Source of the DNA: Timema cristinae
Lineage: Eukaryota; Arthropoda; Insecta; Phasmatodea; Timematidae
Assembly (NCBI GenBank): GCA_039000515.1
Contig: JBCFYV010000024.1
Location: 17,016,452-17,080,451 of the forward strand
DNA length: 64,000 nucleotides
Direction of reading: 5' to 3'
Under the pieces are notes generated by a model. That model was given only the letters and a program-made list of their open reading frames with translations, was not told the origin of the DNA and did not search any database. This document shows positions 22,472-33,056 of this stretch, one piece after another (the stretch's first letter is position 1; every line of letters begins with the position of its first letter). Both the position numbers and the translations under genes were made by a program.

Positions 22472-22668
22472 GAGGTAAGCAGTAGAGGACAACGCCGAAG
22501 ACCGAGATAAGCAGTAAGCAACGCCGAGGACCAAGATAAGCAGTAAGCAACGCCGAGGACCGGGATAAGCAGTAAGCAACGCCGAGGACCAAGATAAGCA
22601 GTAAGCAACGCCGAGGACCAAGATAAGCAGTAAGCAGCGTCGAGGACCGAGAGAAGCAGCTTACCATC
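22472..22668 (+). repeat. Leader minisatellite, 29-bp unit
   Basis: Six units start near 22493 and recur every 29 bp (cgccgaggacc, a variable aagat or gggat, aagcagtaagcaa). A partial unit precedes them. The array sits between the primer-binding site and the gag ATG and is far more GC-rich than the rest of the element. Minus-strand open frames here are products of the periodicity. Confidence 0.9.
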
Positions 22669-22834
22669 ACCAAAGGAGACAAAGGGTGGAGACGAGTCTA
22701 AAGAAGATCACAGATAAGTCATCAACAGAAACTTAAATTAAATAGTGAAAGATACATTTATGTCATTTGTGCATTTTGGGGTGGAACAGTATACATTTTT
22801 TTGTGATTTAAATTAAGGGAACAATAATTAAAAA

Positions 22835-23578
22835 ATGGCAGATTCAAATGATAATAGTGACGCTAGTAGCTGTTCTGAAGAGGTAACATATGAAAATAGA
22901 CCTAGGAATCAGTTAGGTCTAGAACAATCAGATGAGGAAATAAGGGAAAGTGAACAGGACAATGGAGAATCATTTGCAGAGGGAGAGAGAGAAGGAGATA
23001 GGACAGAAAAAGAAGGAAATGTTTTAGTAGATGAGGAAGAACGAGAAAAGAATAGGGAACTAACAATGATGCAACAACCTGTAGTAGATTTGAATCAACT
23101 TATGAAAATGTTACAAGAAATTAATCAGAAAATAGATAAAAGTAGCCAGGAAACTAAACACGAAATAATAGATGCAACTAAACAGGAAATAGATACAAGT
23201 AGACACGAAATTAATCAAATAATATATGCAAATACCCAGGCAATTAATCAGAAAATAGATACAAATCAGACTAAACTTGAACAAATCAATAAAGAACTAA
23301 GTGCTAAAATAGAGTTAAGTAAGGAGGTTTGTGATCAGAGATTTGGTTATGTAGAGCAAAAAATAGACCAATTAGAGACGGTTCATCAAAACTTAGCAGT
23401 ACAGTTAAACGAGGTAGACACAAAAGTGATAGAACAGGAAAAAGTAAAACAGATTTTGATTGAAAAGCATGAAAACTTAAGGAAAGGACAGTTCAAGTTA
23501 ATGGAACAGATTACAGCCAATAAAAATAAAATAGAAACAGTAGAACAAGAATCAATTAAAGGGTTAAAGGAACAGTAG
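22835..23578 (+). CDS. gag N-terminal part (coiled-coil), frame 1
   Basis: A 247-codon frame starts at an ATG in good context (A at -3, G at +4), the first long frame after the leader. Residues 1-75 are acidic and Ser/Glu-rich. From about residue 80 to the end the protein is dominated by Ile/Leu/Gln/Glu/Lys heptads (repeated QKID and INQKIDTNQ-like units), a long coiled coil. It probably forms the N-terminal multimerisation part of Gag. It ends at a TAG while the next frame (-1 relative) is open across the junction and continues the same helical composition. The stop therefore appears to result from a single-base indel between about 23560 and 23577. I see no classical slippery heptamer. Confidence 0.75.
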   Translation: MADSNDNSDASSCSEEVTYENRPRNQLGLEQSDEEIRESEQDNGESFAEGEREGDRTEKEGNVLVDEEEREKNRELTMMQQPVVDLNQLMKMLQEINQKIDKSSQETKHEIIDATKQEIDTSRHEINQIIYANTQAINQKIDTNQTKLEQINKELSAKIELSKEVCDQRFGYVEQKIDQLETVHQNLAVQLNEVDTKVIEQEKVKQILIEKHENLRKGQFKLMEQITANKNKIETVEQESIKGLKEQ

Positions 23579-24681
23579 AACATACACAAACTAACGTCAA
23601 GGTAGTTCAACACAACCTTGAAAAAGAAATAAATGAGGTAAAATCAGTACTTGATTCTCAGCAAGACACAAATAAAATTTTAATTAAAGAACAGATATAT
23701 GGGATCGTAAATAAGGCAGTAGAAAAACTAGATAAAAAACTTACCGATTTTGTGGTTGAAAATCAAACAAATCTAGGGGAATCTAGTAACTTACACGATA
23801 CTACCAACTTATTTGCTAAGGGACTAAGAGAAACGTCATTAGCACTTATTCCAAAATTTAAAGGAAAGAGAGGAAACATTTCAGCAGTACAATATATAAA
23901 TAAAGTAGAAAGAGTATTTAAAGGAGAAATAATAAATGAAAAAGTCAAAATAGAGATATTTTTATCAGACCTAGAAGATGAGGCGAAATCCTGGACAGAT
24001 AGTATAGAGAGTGAATGGGAGACATACGAGCAGGCTAGGGAAATATTTTTGGAAAAATATTGGTCTCAAAATATGCAGGATGATTTTCTACAATTAATTT
24101 TTAATGGAAAATATAACGACAAGGATGGTACTATGAGTGAATATTTCAATAAATTTGTAACACAGGCGAAATATTTGCGATACCCAGTAGTAGAGGATAG
24201 ATTGATAGGTCTTCTAATGAATCATTTTCCAACTCCAGTACAAGACGTTCTCATTAGCATAAATAAACAGAACATCAAAGAAGTAGAGAGAGTATTAATG
24301 GCATTTGACGATAGATATCAAAGAAACAAAGAAATCAATGAGCAAACAAACAGATTTAATATTGATAGGCATAGGCAATCAACAAACCCTCAATTCAAAG
24401 AAATTAATAATGGACAAGATAGGCAGAGATATCAAAATAATTATCCAATACCAGAGCAAAATAGAAAATATCCACATCCTAGAATAGAATATCGACAGGA
24501 TAGGAACCAAGGACCTTCGAGGCAAATAAATTCTAGGGATAGACAAACTAATAGAAATAACAATGCAGGTAACCCCAGATTAACAACCAATCAAGTACAT
24601 CACCCTCCAAATTTTAATTATGTACCACCATTTTCAGGGACATCATATTTAAATGAGCACGACTCACAAAAAAATATTTGA
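23560..24681 (+). CDS. gag capsid region, frame 2
   Basis: The frame is open from 23560, overlapping the end of frame 1, to the TAA at 24679-24681. A GTG at 23752 is not a credible start. The first ~65 codons continue the coiled coil. From about 23820 the protein reads ALIPKFKGKRGNISAVQYIN, EAKSWTDSIESEWETYEQA and YFNKFVTQAKYLRYP. This is the helical retrotransposon Gag domain found in Ty3/gypsy capsids. The C-terminal ~100 residues are rich in Arg, Asn and Gln, likely RNA-binding, and no CCHC zinc knuckle is present. The knuckle may be lost with the pol deletion or absent from this lineage. Confidence 0.8.
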   Translation, partial: RVKGTVEHTQTNVKVVQHNLEKEINEVKSVLDSQQDTNKILIKEQIYGIVNKAVEKLDKKLTDFVVENQTNLGESSNLHDTTNLFAKGLRETSLALIPKFKGKRGNISAVQYINKVERVFKGEIINEKVKIEIFLSDLEDEAKSWTDSIESEWETYEQAREIFLEKYWSQNMQDDFLQLIFNGKYNDKDGTMSEYFNKFVTQAKYLRYPVVEDRLIGLLMNHFPTPVQDVLISINKQNIKEVERVLMAFDDRYQRNKEINEQTNRFNIDRHRQSTNPQFKEINNGQDRQRYQNNYPIPEQNRKYPHPRIEYRQDRNQGPSRQINSRDRQTNRNNNAGNPRLTTNQVHHPPNFNYVPPFSGTSYLNEHDSQKNI

Positions 24682-24935
24682 TCCAGGAGGCAATTAAATA
24701 AACTTTAAATTTCGGATTATATAAATGTAAAAAATTAGCAGTTTAACTAAAGATTTAAATTTTAAATAAGTAAAATAAGGGTAACTATAATCATTTAGTC
24801 GTAGTAAGAAAAGTTTAAAATAGAAATTTAAGTAAATTTAAAAGGTACAAATTTAGTGAAATAGAAGTAATATTTCCTGTGCAAGAGAAGGTTGTGCGTA
24901 TTTGTAGAAATTGTAAAATAAACACTTATAAGTAG
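24682..24935 (+). other. Junction region replacing most of pol
   Basis: Between the gag stop and the integrase remnant there are only about 250 bp of AT-rich, stop-filled sequence. A normal gypsy element carries roughly 3 kb of protease, reverse transcriptase, RNase H and integrase here. The deletion breakpoint must lie within this interval. Confidence 0.7.
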
Positions 24936-25274
24936 CAACAAGCAAGGTTAGAAATAGATCACCAAACTAAATTACATCTAGCAGAAAAAAGATTAAAAGA
25001 TACAGCAGAGAAACGAACCCGGTACCATGATAAAAAGATTCTTAAACCTATTGAATACGCAAATGGCCAGTTAGTTCTTGTAAAAAATCATCAATTATCA
25101 TCAGCTTTGAATAAGGAAGTAAAAAAGTTCTTTTTACTATATGAAGGACCATATCAGGTAAAATATCAAATAGGTCAAAATGTATACTTGATTCAAGACC
25201 CTGAGACTCTTAAGATTAGAGGTGTTTTTAATGTTACAGAATTAAAACCCTATTATAGCAAGACAGATATCTAA
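24936..25274 (+). pseudogene. Integrase C-terminal remnant of pol
   Basis: A 112-codon open stretch preceded by a stop and lacking a start codon. It reads QARLEIDHQTK, then RYHDKKIL, GQLVLVKNHQLSSALNKE, KKFFLLYEGPYQV and ends VTELKPYY plus a few residues. The GxxVLV...KF...YEGPYxV...LKPYY pattern is the C-terminal (GPY/F-type) end of Ty3/gypsy integrases, which contacts DNA. The zinc-binding N-terminus and DDE core are missing, so it cannot act as an integrase. It identifies the family and the position of the pol end. Confidence 0.85.
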
Positions 25275-27523
25275 ACATTTTTTCAGCTACATTAATTATA
25301 AAGGATAGGAACAGGATTTTATTTACATGATTAAATAGTAAAATGACTATGCAAGAGTTCGAACCTGGATCTGTAGCACAATAACTAGCAAAAATACATG
25401 TTGAAAGAGTGACCTCTTTCTGAGGGGATACGCAGTGGTTAAAATATACTGCGTACTTTGTAATAAAAACAAGCAACAGTAACACCAATTCTACAACCCT
25501 GCAACTGCGTGTTATTTTAAGTAAGGAGGGTGACACACCTCAAAATATAAATTGTAAAGAAACCATAAACGACCAAACATGAAAAGTGAGACTAATCTTT
25601 TAGTTTCTGAAAAGGTAAAGTTAATCCTTATTTTGTAAAAATTGAGAGGGTTGTAAAACAAATTCTATACATTCATTGCTACGTCGCACTTAATACAGGT
25701 GGTCTGTCATCTATTGTCATTTCTACAACGCAAAACAAGTCAGAAAACATCTTTTGTTGAAAAAAATAAGACAACACAAACTGACTTTGGCCACGAAAGC
25801 TAAAATTACTTATTTTTTTTAGTTCAATAAGTCAGAGTCAAACCCGGTACATTAAGTATAAAATCTATAAGTATAAAAATATAAATTCTTATCAATTTAG
25901 ATTAATAACATTTGGACTTAGCATAATTTTAGAAAGTTGTATAAATCAAAATAGGAGAACAGATAAGGAGGGGGCATGGACCCTTAGAAGCATGCAAGGG
26001 ATAACATCAGATAGAAGGTTAGGTGAGGGCATGGATAAGTTTGTCAGCTGGAGGAGCGTGAAAACCTGAAATCACGCGAGGAGAGATTAGGGTCTAAGTA
26101 TATTCTAAGAGTAGGTCATAATTTTTGTTAATTGTAAACTATTGTTTAAGTAATAATTTGAGAAAAAATTAGGCTAACAGGGCAATTTTGAGTTTAAAAA
26201 ATTTATATAATTTCAATTTAAGAAAAAAGTTAGGAAGTTTTATTAATTAATAGACGATCTTGGAAATCCGAATAAATATATGATTTCATCAATGATGCAT
26301 TTTTTATAATCAAGATAAGGATTTTAATATTTATGTGGGGGGTTATTTTAATTCAATTAATTAAATGGCAATAAATTCAACGATTTTGATTCATATATTA
26401 AAAAAATCACAGAGTAGGCTAATAAGCTGAAGAGTAAGAGCTAAGATATCTAGAGAGATTAATTTAGATATGCACTTGAGTGCTTATTACAGTATGTTAA
26501 GGTGAGTGGAAATAAGAGGTGAGTAGTCTTGTTTAAAAGCATTTCTTTTTTCAGATAGTGGAGTTGAGGTCTTTTCATTGAGGTATATAGGTTGAGAAAG
26601 TGGAGTTGAGGTTTTTTCAGACATGGTCTTAGCTATGGGCAAGCCATGATCTAGATTATGCAATCGTCGTTATGAGTTTAAGGATGGCCCGAGGGCATCT
26701 AGCAGCGTTGAGGAGAATTGAGTGAGGAAGTTGAGGTGTATTAAGTCATGGACTTAGATGTAATAAGCCATGATGAATAATTTCATTTTTTTATAAGTGG
26801 TGAGTCGAAGGGATCACCAAGTTCAGGTAGCAGGTATTCACAAACATAGAGTTAGCACAACGCAACAAGGAGTCAGTTATAATAAATGAGGCAGAGGCTT
26901 AAGCTTTCCACTATATAATATGTGAAAAATGTCCAATGGTTAATTCTGGATTAAAATTTAAAGATATTGAGGAGATTATGAAGAAGTTTAAAAGGGTATT
27001 CTGTGATTGCGTGATGTAACAGCCAATAATGATGTATTAACAAGGATAATGAGAGCTAATTAGAGTGTTAGACCTAATTATGCTACTATAAAAATAAAAA
27101 TAAATTTTATTATAATTTTTTTTTAAATGCCTAAGGCAAATAGGCAATAGTCAAAAGATTGTAATCAATAGAGAAAGATGCAGTTAAAGATTTTTTCACT
27201 AATGAGAAATTAATTATTCAATTAAAAAGGGGAAGATAATTTTCAATATTTTATAATGGTGTCAGATATGATTTCATACTGATTTCTAACATATTTTATG
27301 ATTCCAAGATTATCGTCTATATATTTCAAATATTTTAAATTTGTTTTGAGATTAGGTATTCTCATAAATAAAGATTTTGGTAAGGTGATTCAGATGTTCT
27401 ATTATTATCCTTTCTCTGTCCGAAACAATGTAATTATATTATCTTTTAAGTAATTAAGTTTATTTTGTGAATTATCCTTTTTTGTGTTTTTAAGCTAAGT
27501 ATTCAGTAAATGTATTTTAAGTG

Positions 27524-27722
27524 ATGGCTCATATAGCGAATTTGGCCGTCAGGCTTTTAAGAGTATAATAGTGGCTCATATAACGAATTTGGCAGTCAGG
27601 CTTTTTATGGGTATGTGTAGCATTAAGAATGTTTGTTAAGTATGTTAAAATAATAGTAAAAGTGGATCCGTGAAGGATCGTCATCGTAATACTAATAATT
27701 AAAAGTGGATCCGTGAAGGATC
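27524..27722 (+). repeat. Two short tandem duplications near the 3' end
   Basis: The motif tggctcatatagcgaatttg with cagg-ctttt occurs at 27525 and 27572 (47 bp apart). agtggatccgtgaaggatc occurs at 27661 and 27704 (43 bp apart). Both are imperfect duplications within the element and non-coding. Confidence 0.8.
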
Positions 27723-28148
27723 ATTGAAATAAAAAGTGCAACGAAGTGTTTAAACCAATAAATGATCAAAAGACACTTTGATTAGTGACAATTGAATTCC
27801 ATTTTTTATTAAAAAGTTTAATGTATTTTAATCAATCTTAAGGACCTTATAGCAACAAATTTTGTTTTTTTTAAATAAAAAACTTTGATTAGTAATAATT
27901 AAATTCAAATCTTTATATTAAATCCAAATTTTTATATAATAAACTTAGATTATTTTATTTCAATTAATTGTAATTATACTTAACAATTTTATATCTTGAT
28001 AATTGATTTATCTAATTTCAACTTTTTGATTAACATTTTATATTTTAATGTTTGATTTATATAACTTCAACTTTTATATATATAAAATTCATGTAAACTT
28101 ACAGTCGGAGAACACCACTACAAATATTATTATCATTCAAGAACAACA

Positions 28149-28250
28149 TTATACAGAGTGTTCCAAATTATTGGAATATATCCAATTTGTGAAATTTTAT
28201 ACAGGATGTTTCAAAATATTGTTATTTGTGAAATTTTATACAGGGTGTGC
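28149..28250 (+). repeat. Three spaced ttatacag-tgtt motifs
   Basis: Related motifs ttatacagagtgttccaaa, ttatacaggatgtttcaaaa and ttatacagggtgtgcgaaaa occur at 28149, 28198 and 28237. Two are preceded by atttgtgaaatt. They lie about 100 bp upstream of the purine tract. Confidence 0.75.
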
Positions 28251-28343
28251 GAAAAATGATCATGTCGTCTTTTCTCGTCTTTTATTTTTTTTTAGCAAAG
28301 CGTATCAAAAAGTATACGACTAAGTCTCTACTTTCAGATACAC

Positions 28344-28355
28344 TTTGGGGGGTAT
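28344..28355 (+). other. Candidate polypurine tract
   Basis: tttggggggtat directly precedes the 3' LTR, with a six-G run at 28347-28352. This is the expected position of the plus-strand primer. It is short but plausible. Confidence 0.55.
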
Positions 28356-28971
28356 TGTAATGTAACTGATTTGCCCCTAAAAAGTATGTGAAAGCATTGA
28401 CAATAATATCGTCCTAATTTTATAAACGTCTTATTTCATTTAAATTATATAGTATATTAAATGGCGCTTAAAGCACTTCTTCTTCTAAGAAGGCAAAAGC
28501 CACTGAGCAGTGACGTCACGCACGTGACACCAGCCAAGTCAGTTTGACAATATATATTTTTCAAATAATAACTTCCTCTTCTCGAAGGTTCGAATAGAGA
28601 TTTTAAAATGTAACTTGAGTCATTTTCCGGCTCTCGAAGCTTCGAGTAGCACAGAGATGTTTTTGTCTTGTATTTTGTTTTTCTAAACTAAACCTTCTCG
28701 AAGCTTCCATGACCAAGGAATATATACAAGGGATGGTGCAACATAAAGTCAGTTGTCAGTTGGGAGTTGGGAGTTGGTGTCCAATACTGACAGAACTCAC
28801 TTGGCGTCTAGCAACACCTGTACGCGCTAGCCCGCGTATATATTTCGTCATGATCTATTTTCTCATCAATTAAACTGATTTAGAAATAAAAAACATATCA
28901 AAATGAAAAGTGTATTAATCATAATTCTTCAATAGGCGCCCATCGCGGTAACGTAATTCCAAAACGTTACA
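28356..28971 (+). repeat. 3' LTR, 616 bp
   Basis: Identical to the 5' LTR except for one base, in the gttgggagttgg stretch. It carries the same CRE, E-box, HSE clusters, TATA-like box and AATAAA, so it could drive transcription of downstream flanking DNA. Confidence 0.97.
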
Positions 28972-29629
28972 CTATAAAATAACACTAATAATAGAGTAGA
29001 ATGTTATCGGTGTTGACAGCCAAATACATGTTTGTATTTTCTAAAAGGTGCTTCAAATGTTCATTTTATAGGTAAGAAAGGCTAAAGTCGGCCCCGGCCC
29101 AAATCTGGGCGGTTTCCCACCCATCAGTTTATCAAGCAGTGAAGTGGACTACCGTCTTGTTAGTTCCTGGAAGAATGCCACAAGCGTTGCTTCTGTGAAC
29201 CGCACGCTACGCCTCATTGTGTTGCAGCCTTCATTTATACCCCTTCCCCCTCCTCCACCCATCCCTTCCTTCTCAAGAGTGTAAACCGACTGGTGTAGAC
29301 AAAGACACGAAGGTGCTCTTCACCGAAATGAGAGTGAGACAGAAAGAAGAACAAATTAATCACGTCACAAACCTTGCCACGACAAAACATCTGCCCTGAC
29401 TTTACGATGATTTACGAATATGTTCACGCTTTTTATTCACCAGTCCAGTTACTTCAAAATAAAAATAAAAGTTGTTCCTGTTTCCTCCTCCCACTTTTCA
29501 CCAAATCTCATTTTCAAATTGACGGACAGCCTTGAAACAATTATAAAAGCAAGACTACATTCCATTCGCCAAACATCGGTTGAGTGTCACTACTTATGAG
29601 GAAATAATTATTATTTTATAGCTGGAGTC
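28972..29629. other. No recognisable gene
   Basis: A moderately GC-rich patch at 29080-29400 has a 60-codon frame without motifs. I see no repeat family match. Confidence 0.45.
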
Positions 29630-29800
29630 ACTTGGTTTAAGTAGTTATACTGGTATTGTGCTGGATTACTGTTGATGGGAAGGACAGAGTTTAAATCCCG
29701 GACAGGTCCAGTCAAGGGTAGCTCTCTATACAAGATTTATTAATGAGGTTTTTATCATTTTCTCGCCATGATAATGCGGGTGCCTTTCCTAAAAACTACT
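29630..29800 (+). repeat. SINE-B copy, decayed
   Basis: A head with a recognisable B-box-like gagtttaaatcccgg is followed by the ttttctcgccatgataatgc and gggtgcctttcct blocks. The tail is absent. Confidence 0.5.
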
Positions 29801-30279
29801 CTTGTCATTCCTACTTTTTAAATTATGGAGCTGTCTAACACCTGTGTTAAATAGTATAAACTTAACAAAATAAAAATTAGTGAAATGCAAACTTTAAGTT
29901 GTATTATTTCTGATCGAATTTCCTTACTTAATCAAAAATGTTTTGCTGGCCCAAATATTAAAAGAAACCAAGGTAATGGGACTGAATGCCACGTTAATCT
30001 AGTCCGGTTCGCCAGACATGGCGAAGTCAGGATTTTAATCTCGGCTGTGTGTACCAAAGGCATTTTTTCCTTAATATTTTTCAACTCCTTCACGAAATTC
30101 CTAAGTCCTTCAATTTCGGATAGCGTTCTGTTGGATTTTTTTTTTTTTTAATATTATCCTTTTTTGGATTCTGTTAGTATATAAAGAGTCTGATTGCAAA
30201 TCAAACAACTATTTCAGTTAAAGGTCAGAGCTTACGTGTTCAATGTTGACAGTTAATAGTCGAATAAAAACTGAAATAT
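29801..30279. other. No clear feature
   Basis: An 88-codon forward frame (29885-30151) ends in a poly-T run and shows no motif. The minus strand has a similarly open stretch without recognised domains. It may be more of the hAT relic next door. Confidence 0.35.
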
Positions 30280-30817
30280 CTTCAATTTCCTTGATATGGC
30301 CAGATCGTTTCTCAAAGTATTCATGAATGTTTCAATGTAATTTATATAAACTGAAAATGGTGTTATCTCAAAATGCTCTATTCCTTCAAAATTGTTCTTA
30401 GCAATTCTGAAAAATAAGTAAAAGTATCATTGACCAATTTTGATTTAAAAAGCCTCAATTTACTTATAAATCTATTAAAATTACCACGTGCAATATCCTG
30501 TTGTTTGCCCTGCATCTTAAGTTAAACTTATTCAAATATTTGGTAATTAATATCTGTTAAAAATCTGTTAAAATCTGTTAAAAATCAGTCAAACTTCACT
30601 AACAAATTGGTTATTTCTTTCTTAAAGGCGAAAAAGCACTCCAGACATTTTCCGGCACTCAACCAGCGAGTATCAGAATGGAGGAGCGAATTGTCATACT
30701 TTGTATCCATTTTGTTTTACGATAAGAGTTTTATTTCTAGAGTGTGAAAATCAAATGCCGTAGCCCTTAGAAGGGCCACACAAAATCGTTTCCTGGGCCG
30801 CGTCTTAGACAGCCCTG
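30280..30817 (-). mobile_element. hAT transposon relic with terminal repeat
   Basis: Read on the minus strand the element starts at 30817 with cagggctgtctaagacgcgg followed by cccagg, a hAT-type terminal repeat. Transposase fragments follow. The opposite end is not found. The transposase N-terminal half is absent between the terminal repeat and the first recognisable block, so the copy is internally deleted and decayed. Confidence 0.75.
30378..30689 (-). pseudogene. hAT transposase fragments
   Basis: On the minus strand 30689-30585 reads SLLHSDTRWLSAGKCLECFF and continues FKKEITNLLVKFD. The DxRWLSxGK motif is diagnostic of hAT transposases of the ZBED/GTF2IRD2-like group. After a frameshifted, repeat-interrupted gap, 30515-30378 reads MQGKQQDIARGNFNRFISKL followed by RLFKSKLVND, matching the next conserved helical block. 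Stops and frame changes show that it is not functional. Confidence 0.8.
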
Positions 30818-31985
30818 TTCTAGCACAACAACCGTTATGTCTCAAATTCCAACAGAATCTCGGCAAATATATTTTTTTAATTAACTACCTTTTTTAACCA
30901 TAACCTAAAGTGCATTAGAAAGGTCTTATGATTGTCTAACAGATGAGAAACATAATTCAATTTTAGTTAAATTGGAATTTCCCCCCTTTTCCCCTGTAAC
31001 CTTCATATGCTCTCAACAGGGCCAACTTCCAAACTAACCTTGCCACCCTCAAGATATGGGCCTGTGAAAATCCTTCCATGACTGCTCGGACAAGATCTGT
31101 TCTTACCTCCACAGTCAAATCAAAAGTTCTCCCAACTGTCACTTTATATTAAAATGTTAATTATGACATCTGTAGAGTAAATATGGTGATGTTTTGTCAG
31201 TGTTGAATACACTAAATTCATTTTTTACATAAAGATCTCACAGTGTTGATATCAATAAAATATGTGAATGGTAAATATTAATTAGAGGCACCAACATTCA
31301 CCTTGAGAGACCCTAATATTATTGACAGAGGATAGAGTAAACACCCCCAGAGTATCTGGGTGAGTATCAGATCCAACCTCGAAACCACAGTTGAATAAAT
31401 GTACATTTTTGTAACTCAAACCCATCACCTGTCATATCGTGCAGGTACATAATCCTCATTCTTTGGGCCGATTTAGTTCCAAAATGTAAAAACACTCTCA
31501 GAAGACCGAAAACTCCTGTAAATTTCCCAATAAATTCTTCGCTGTCTTATTCTGTCCTTTGTGATAGCATTTTTTTTTTAACAAACTCAACAGTGAACAC
31601 TTGAAATACCACGAATGGTTGGTTTAGAATGGAAAGGGGAGGGGGGGGGGGGAAGAGAAGGGTTCAAGGTTGTGTGGGTGTGAATGTGGAGCGGTATGCT
31701 ATAAAGATGAACTAAGGGAGAATGGTTTGAGAGAGAGGAAAGATGAGGGGTTAAACGGTCCAAACATTAGTGGGCGAGGAGAAGTTACAGAAATTCTCAA
31801 CTTTTTTATTTTTTTTGTTCCACTTCCTAGAGAGTGGGAACCAGATTCCTTCAGGTTGGTCTGTCTCCACTAATAGCCTTCGTTTACCTGTAACGAGACA
31901 ATCCGTATTGAAGAACGAGCACATTTTATAGCATGTGGCATAATTAAACAACCAAACTGGGAACACTACCTATAAATCCTTGTTC
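30818..31985. other. No clear feature; G-run
   Basis: AT-rich with a G-run at about 31636-31655. Overlapping short frames at 31670-31966 have no motifs. Confidence 0.45.
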
Positions 31986-32465
31986 AGCACCTTTTCTTAG
32001 TCGGTAGCGAGATTATCTACGAGTTAAAGGTGATCTGGCGGTCAAGAGGGTAAGGTGTCGGACTTCTGTGATTTGGTTCGGGGTTCAATTCTCGGTCCCG
32101 GCACAGATTTATCTGATTACCAAACCCTTCCTTCACCTCTGACAAGACATCTTGTGAATGTGAGGAATGCCAGGCCTCCACCGTGGTTCGGATTCCACGT
32201 TAAGCTGTAGGTCCTCCATTTCATCTCACAATCACCCTACCATTACACATTAGCGTAAGTGCGTATAACCCGAACGTGTAGTAAGACGCGGTGCTAATAA
32301 TAATAATCTACGAGTTTTGGGATCACTTCAGCCGTAAAATAGATCATTGGTGAAATTAAGGGGCTTCCACTTTAATAATAATCAATTGGCGGACAGAAGA
32401 CGGTAATGTTTGTGTTCTAGAATTAAGTTATTTTGAAAGTTATGTTGTGATATAATCATATAGTT
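31986..32465 (+). repeat. SINE-D copy interrupted by a SINE-A
   Basis: The head (ttcttagtcggtagcgagat) at 31994-32013 is separated from the rest (cgagttttgggatcacttca, then cattggtgaaatt) by a SINE-A at 32026-32305. Removing the SINE-A and one TSD copy restores SINE-D order, so SINE-D is the older insertion. Confidence 0.75.
32015..32316 (+). repeat. SINE-A, full length with 11-bp TSD, nested
   Basis: The body at 32026-32305 is flanked by atctacgagtt at 32015-32025 and 32306-32316. The head has gatctggcggtcaagagggt and B-box ggttcaattctcgg. The tail has cgaacgtgtagtaagacgcg and a TAA run. Confidence 0.93.
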
Positions 32466-32564
32466 CAAATTTTCTAGTTAAATAAATTAAAAAATTAAAT
32501 GTTATCTAGAAGCCATTTATTCGCATGAAAATAAAAGTGTGAAAAATAAACATTAAAAATCCAA

Positions 32565-32690
32565 CACTTTGACTCAGCCGATAGTTGGTCTATCCACATA
32601 ATTACGGATTCTGGGAGTTAGTTTGTAAGTCGTGTGGTGGTATAATCAGTCGGTTCAGAAAGTGCACGTTAAGTAATCAAAATTTAAAAA
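32565..32690 (+). repeat. SINE-D 3' part
   Basis: The segment aagtcgtgtggtggtataat with cagtcggttcagaaagtgca matches the 3' part of the SINE-D at 4596-4842. The head is largely decayed. Confidence 0.6.
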
Positions 32691-33056
32691 ATAATGTTTA
32701 TAAAAATTCATAGATAGAAATTTGAATTATTAGTACGAAAATTGTAGCTATGTTTAAAAAAGAAAATAGGAAATCTGGTTAAAAGAATATTGTTCCAATC
32801 AGAGATTAGTTAAAATGAGTATAAAATCTTTCACGCTGAAATTGAAGTGTGAAAATATATTTTACTCACTTCATGTACACAATTAAATATGGCCGAGAGA
32901 AACTTAGTGTGGTTTTTTGGCAGCCCTTTAAATCACCACTTCCCCCCCCCTCCCCCCGTGAAGGAAAATTAATTTTGTATTTATTTGTTATCGGTAAATT
33001 TGTAACAATCTACTATGGGCTCAACTTTTAAACTATGCACGAAGAAAGTAGGTTTT
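32691..33056. other. No recognisable feature
   Basis: AT-rich with a C-run at about 32942-32957. Confidence 0.5.

Larger units (their letters stand above)
25275..28346 (+). other. 3-kb non-coding internal region of the LTR element
   Basis: Between the pol end and the purine tract there is no long frame and no env-like gene with signal and transmembrane segments. The longest open stretches (about 100 codons, 25234-25536 minus; 91 codons, 28048-28323 plus) show no motif. Three sets of short direct repeats sit in the last 900 bp. The region is unusually long and could be acquired sequence or a decayed third gene. Confidence 0.55.
21771..28971 (+). mobile_element. Young Ty3/gypsy-type LTR element lacking most of pol
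   Basis: The 7.2-kb element has two 616-bp LTRs differing at one site (about 22194, a versus g). It is flanked by the 4-bp duplication ctat (21767-21770 and 28972-28975). Order: 5' LTR, candidate primer-binding site, repeat-rich leader, gag in two frames, a 112-codon integrase C-terminal remnant, about 3 kb of non-coding DNA, purine tract, 3' LTR. Protease, reverse transcriptase, RNase H and the integrase core are absent. Near-identical LTRs mean recent insertion, so enzymes probably came from a full-length relative. An old solo LTR of the same family lies 2 kb upstream. Confidence 0.95.

Noticed and set aside
22330..22682. Three overlapping minus-strand frames with repeated GPRRCLLLI-like units
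   Set aside because: The repetition reflects the 29-bp leader minisatellite, whose period is not a multiple of three, so all frames look similar. Not a protein.
25275..28346. env-like third gene in the LTR element
   Set aside because: No long frame, signal peptide or transmembrane segment is visible.
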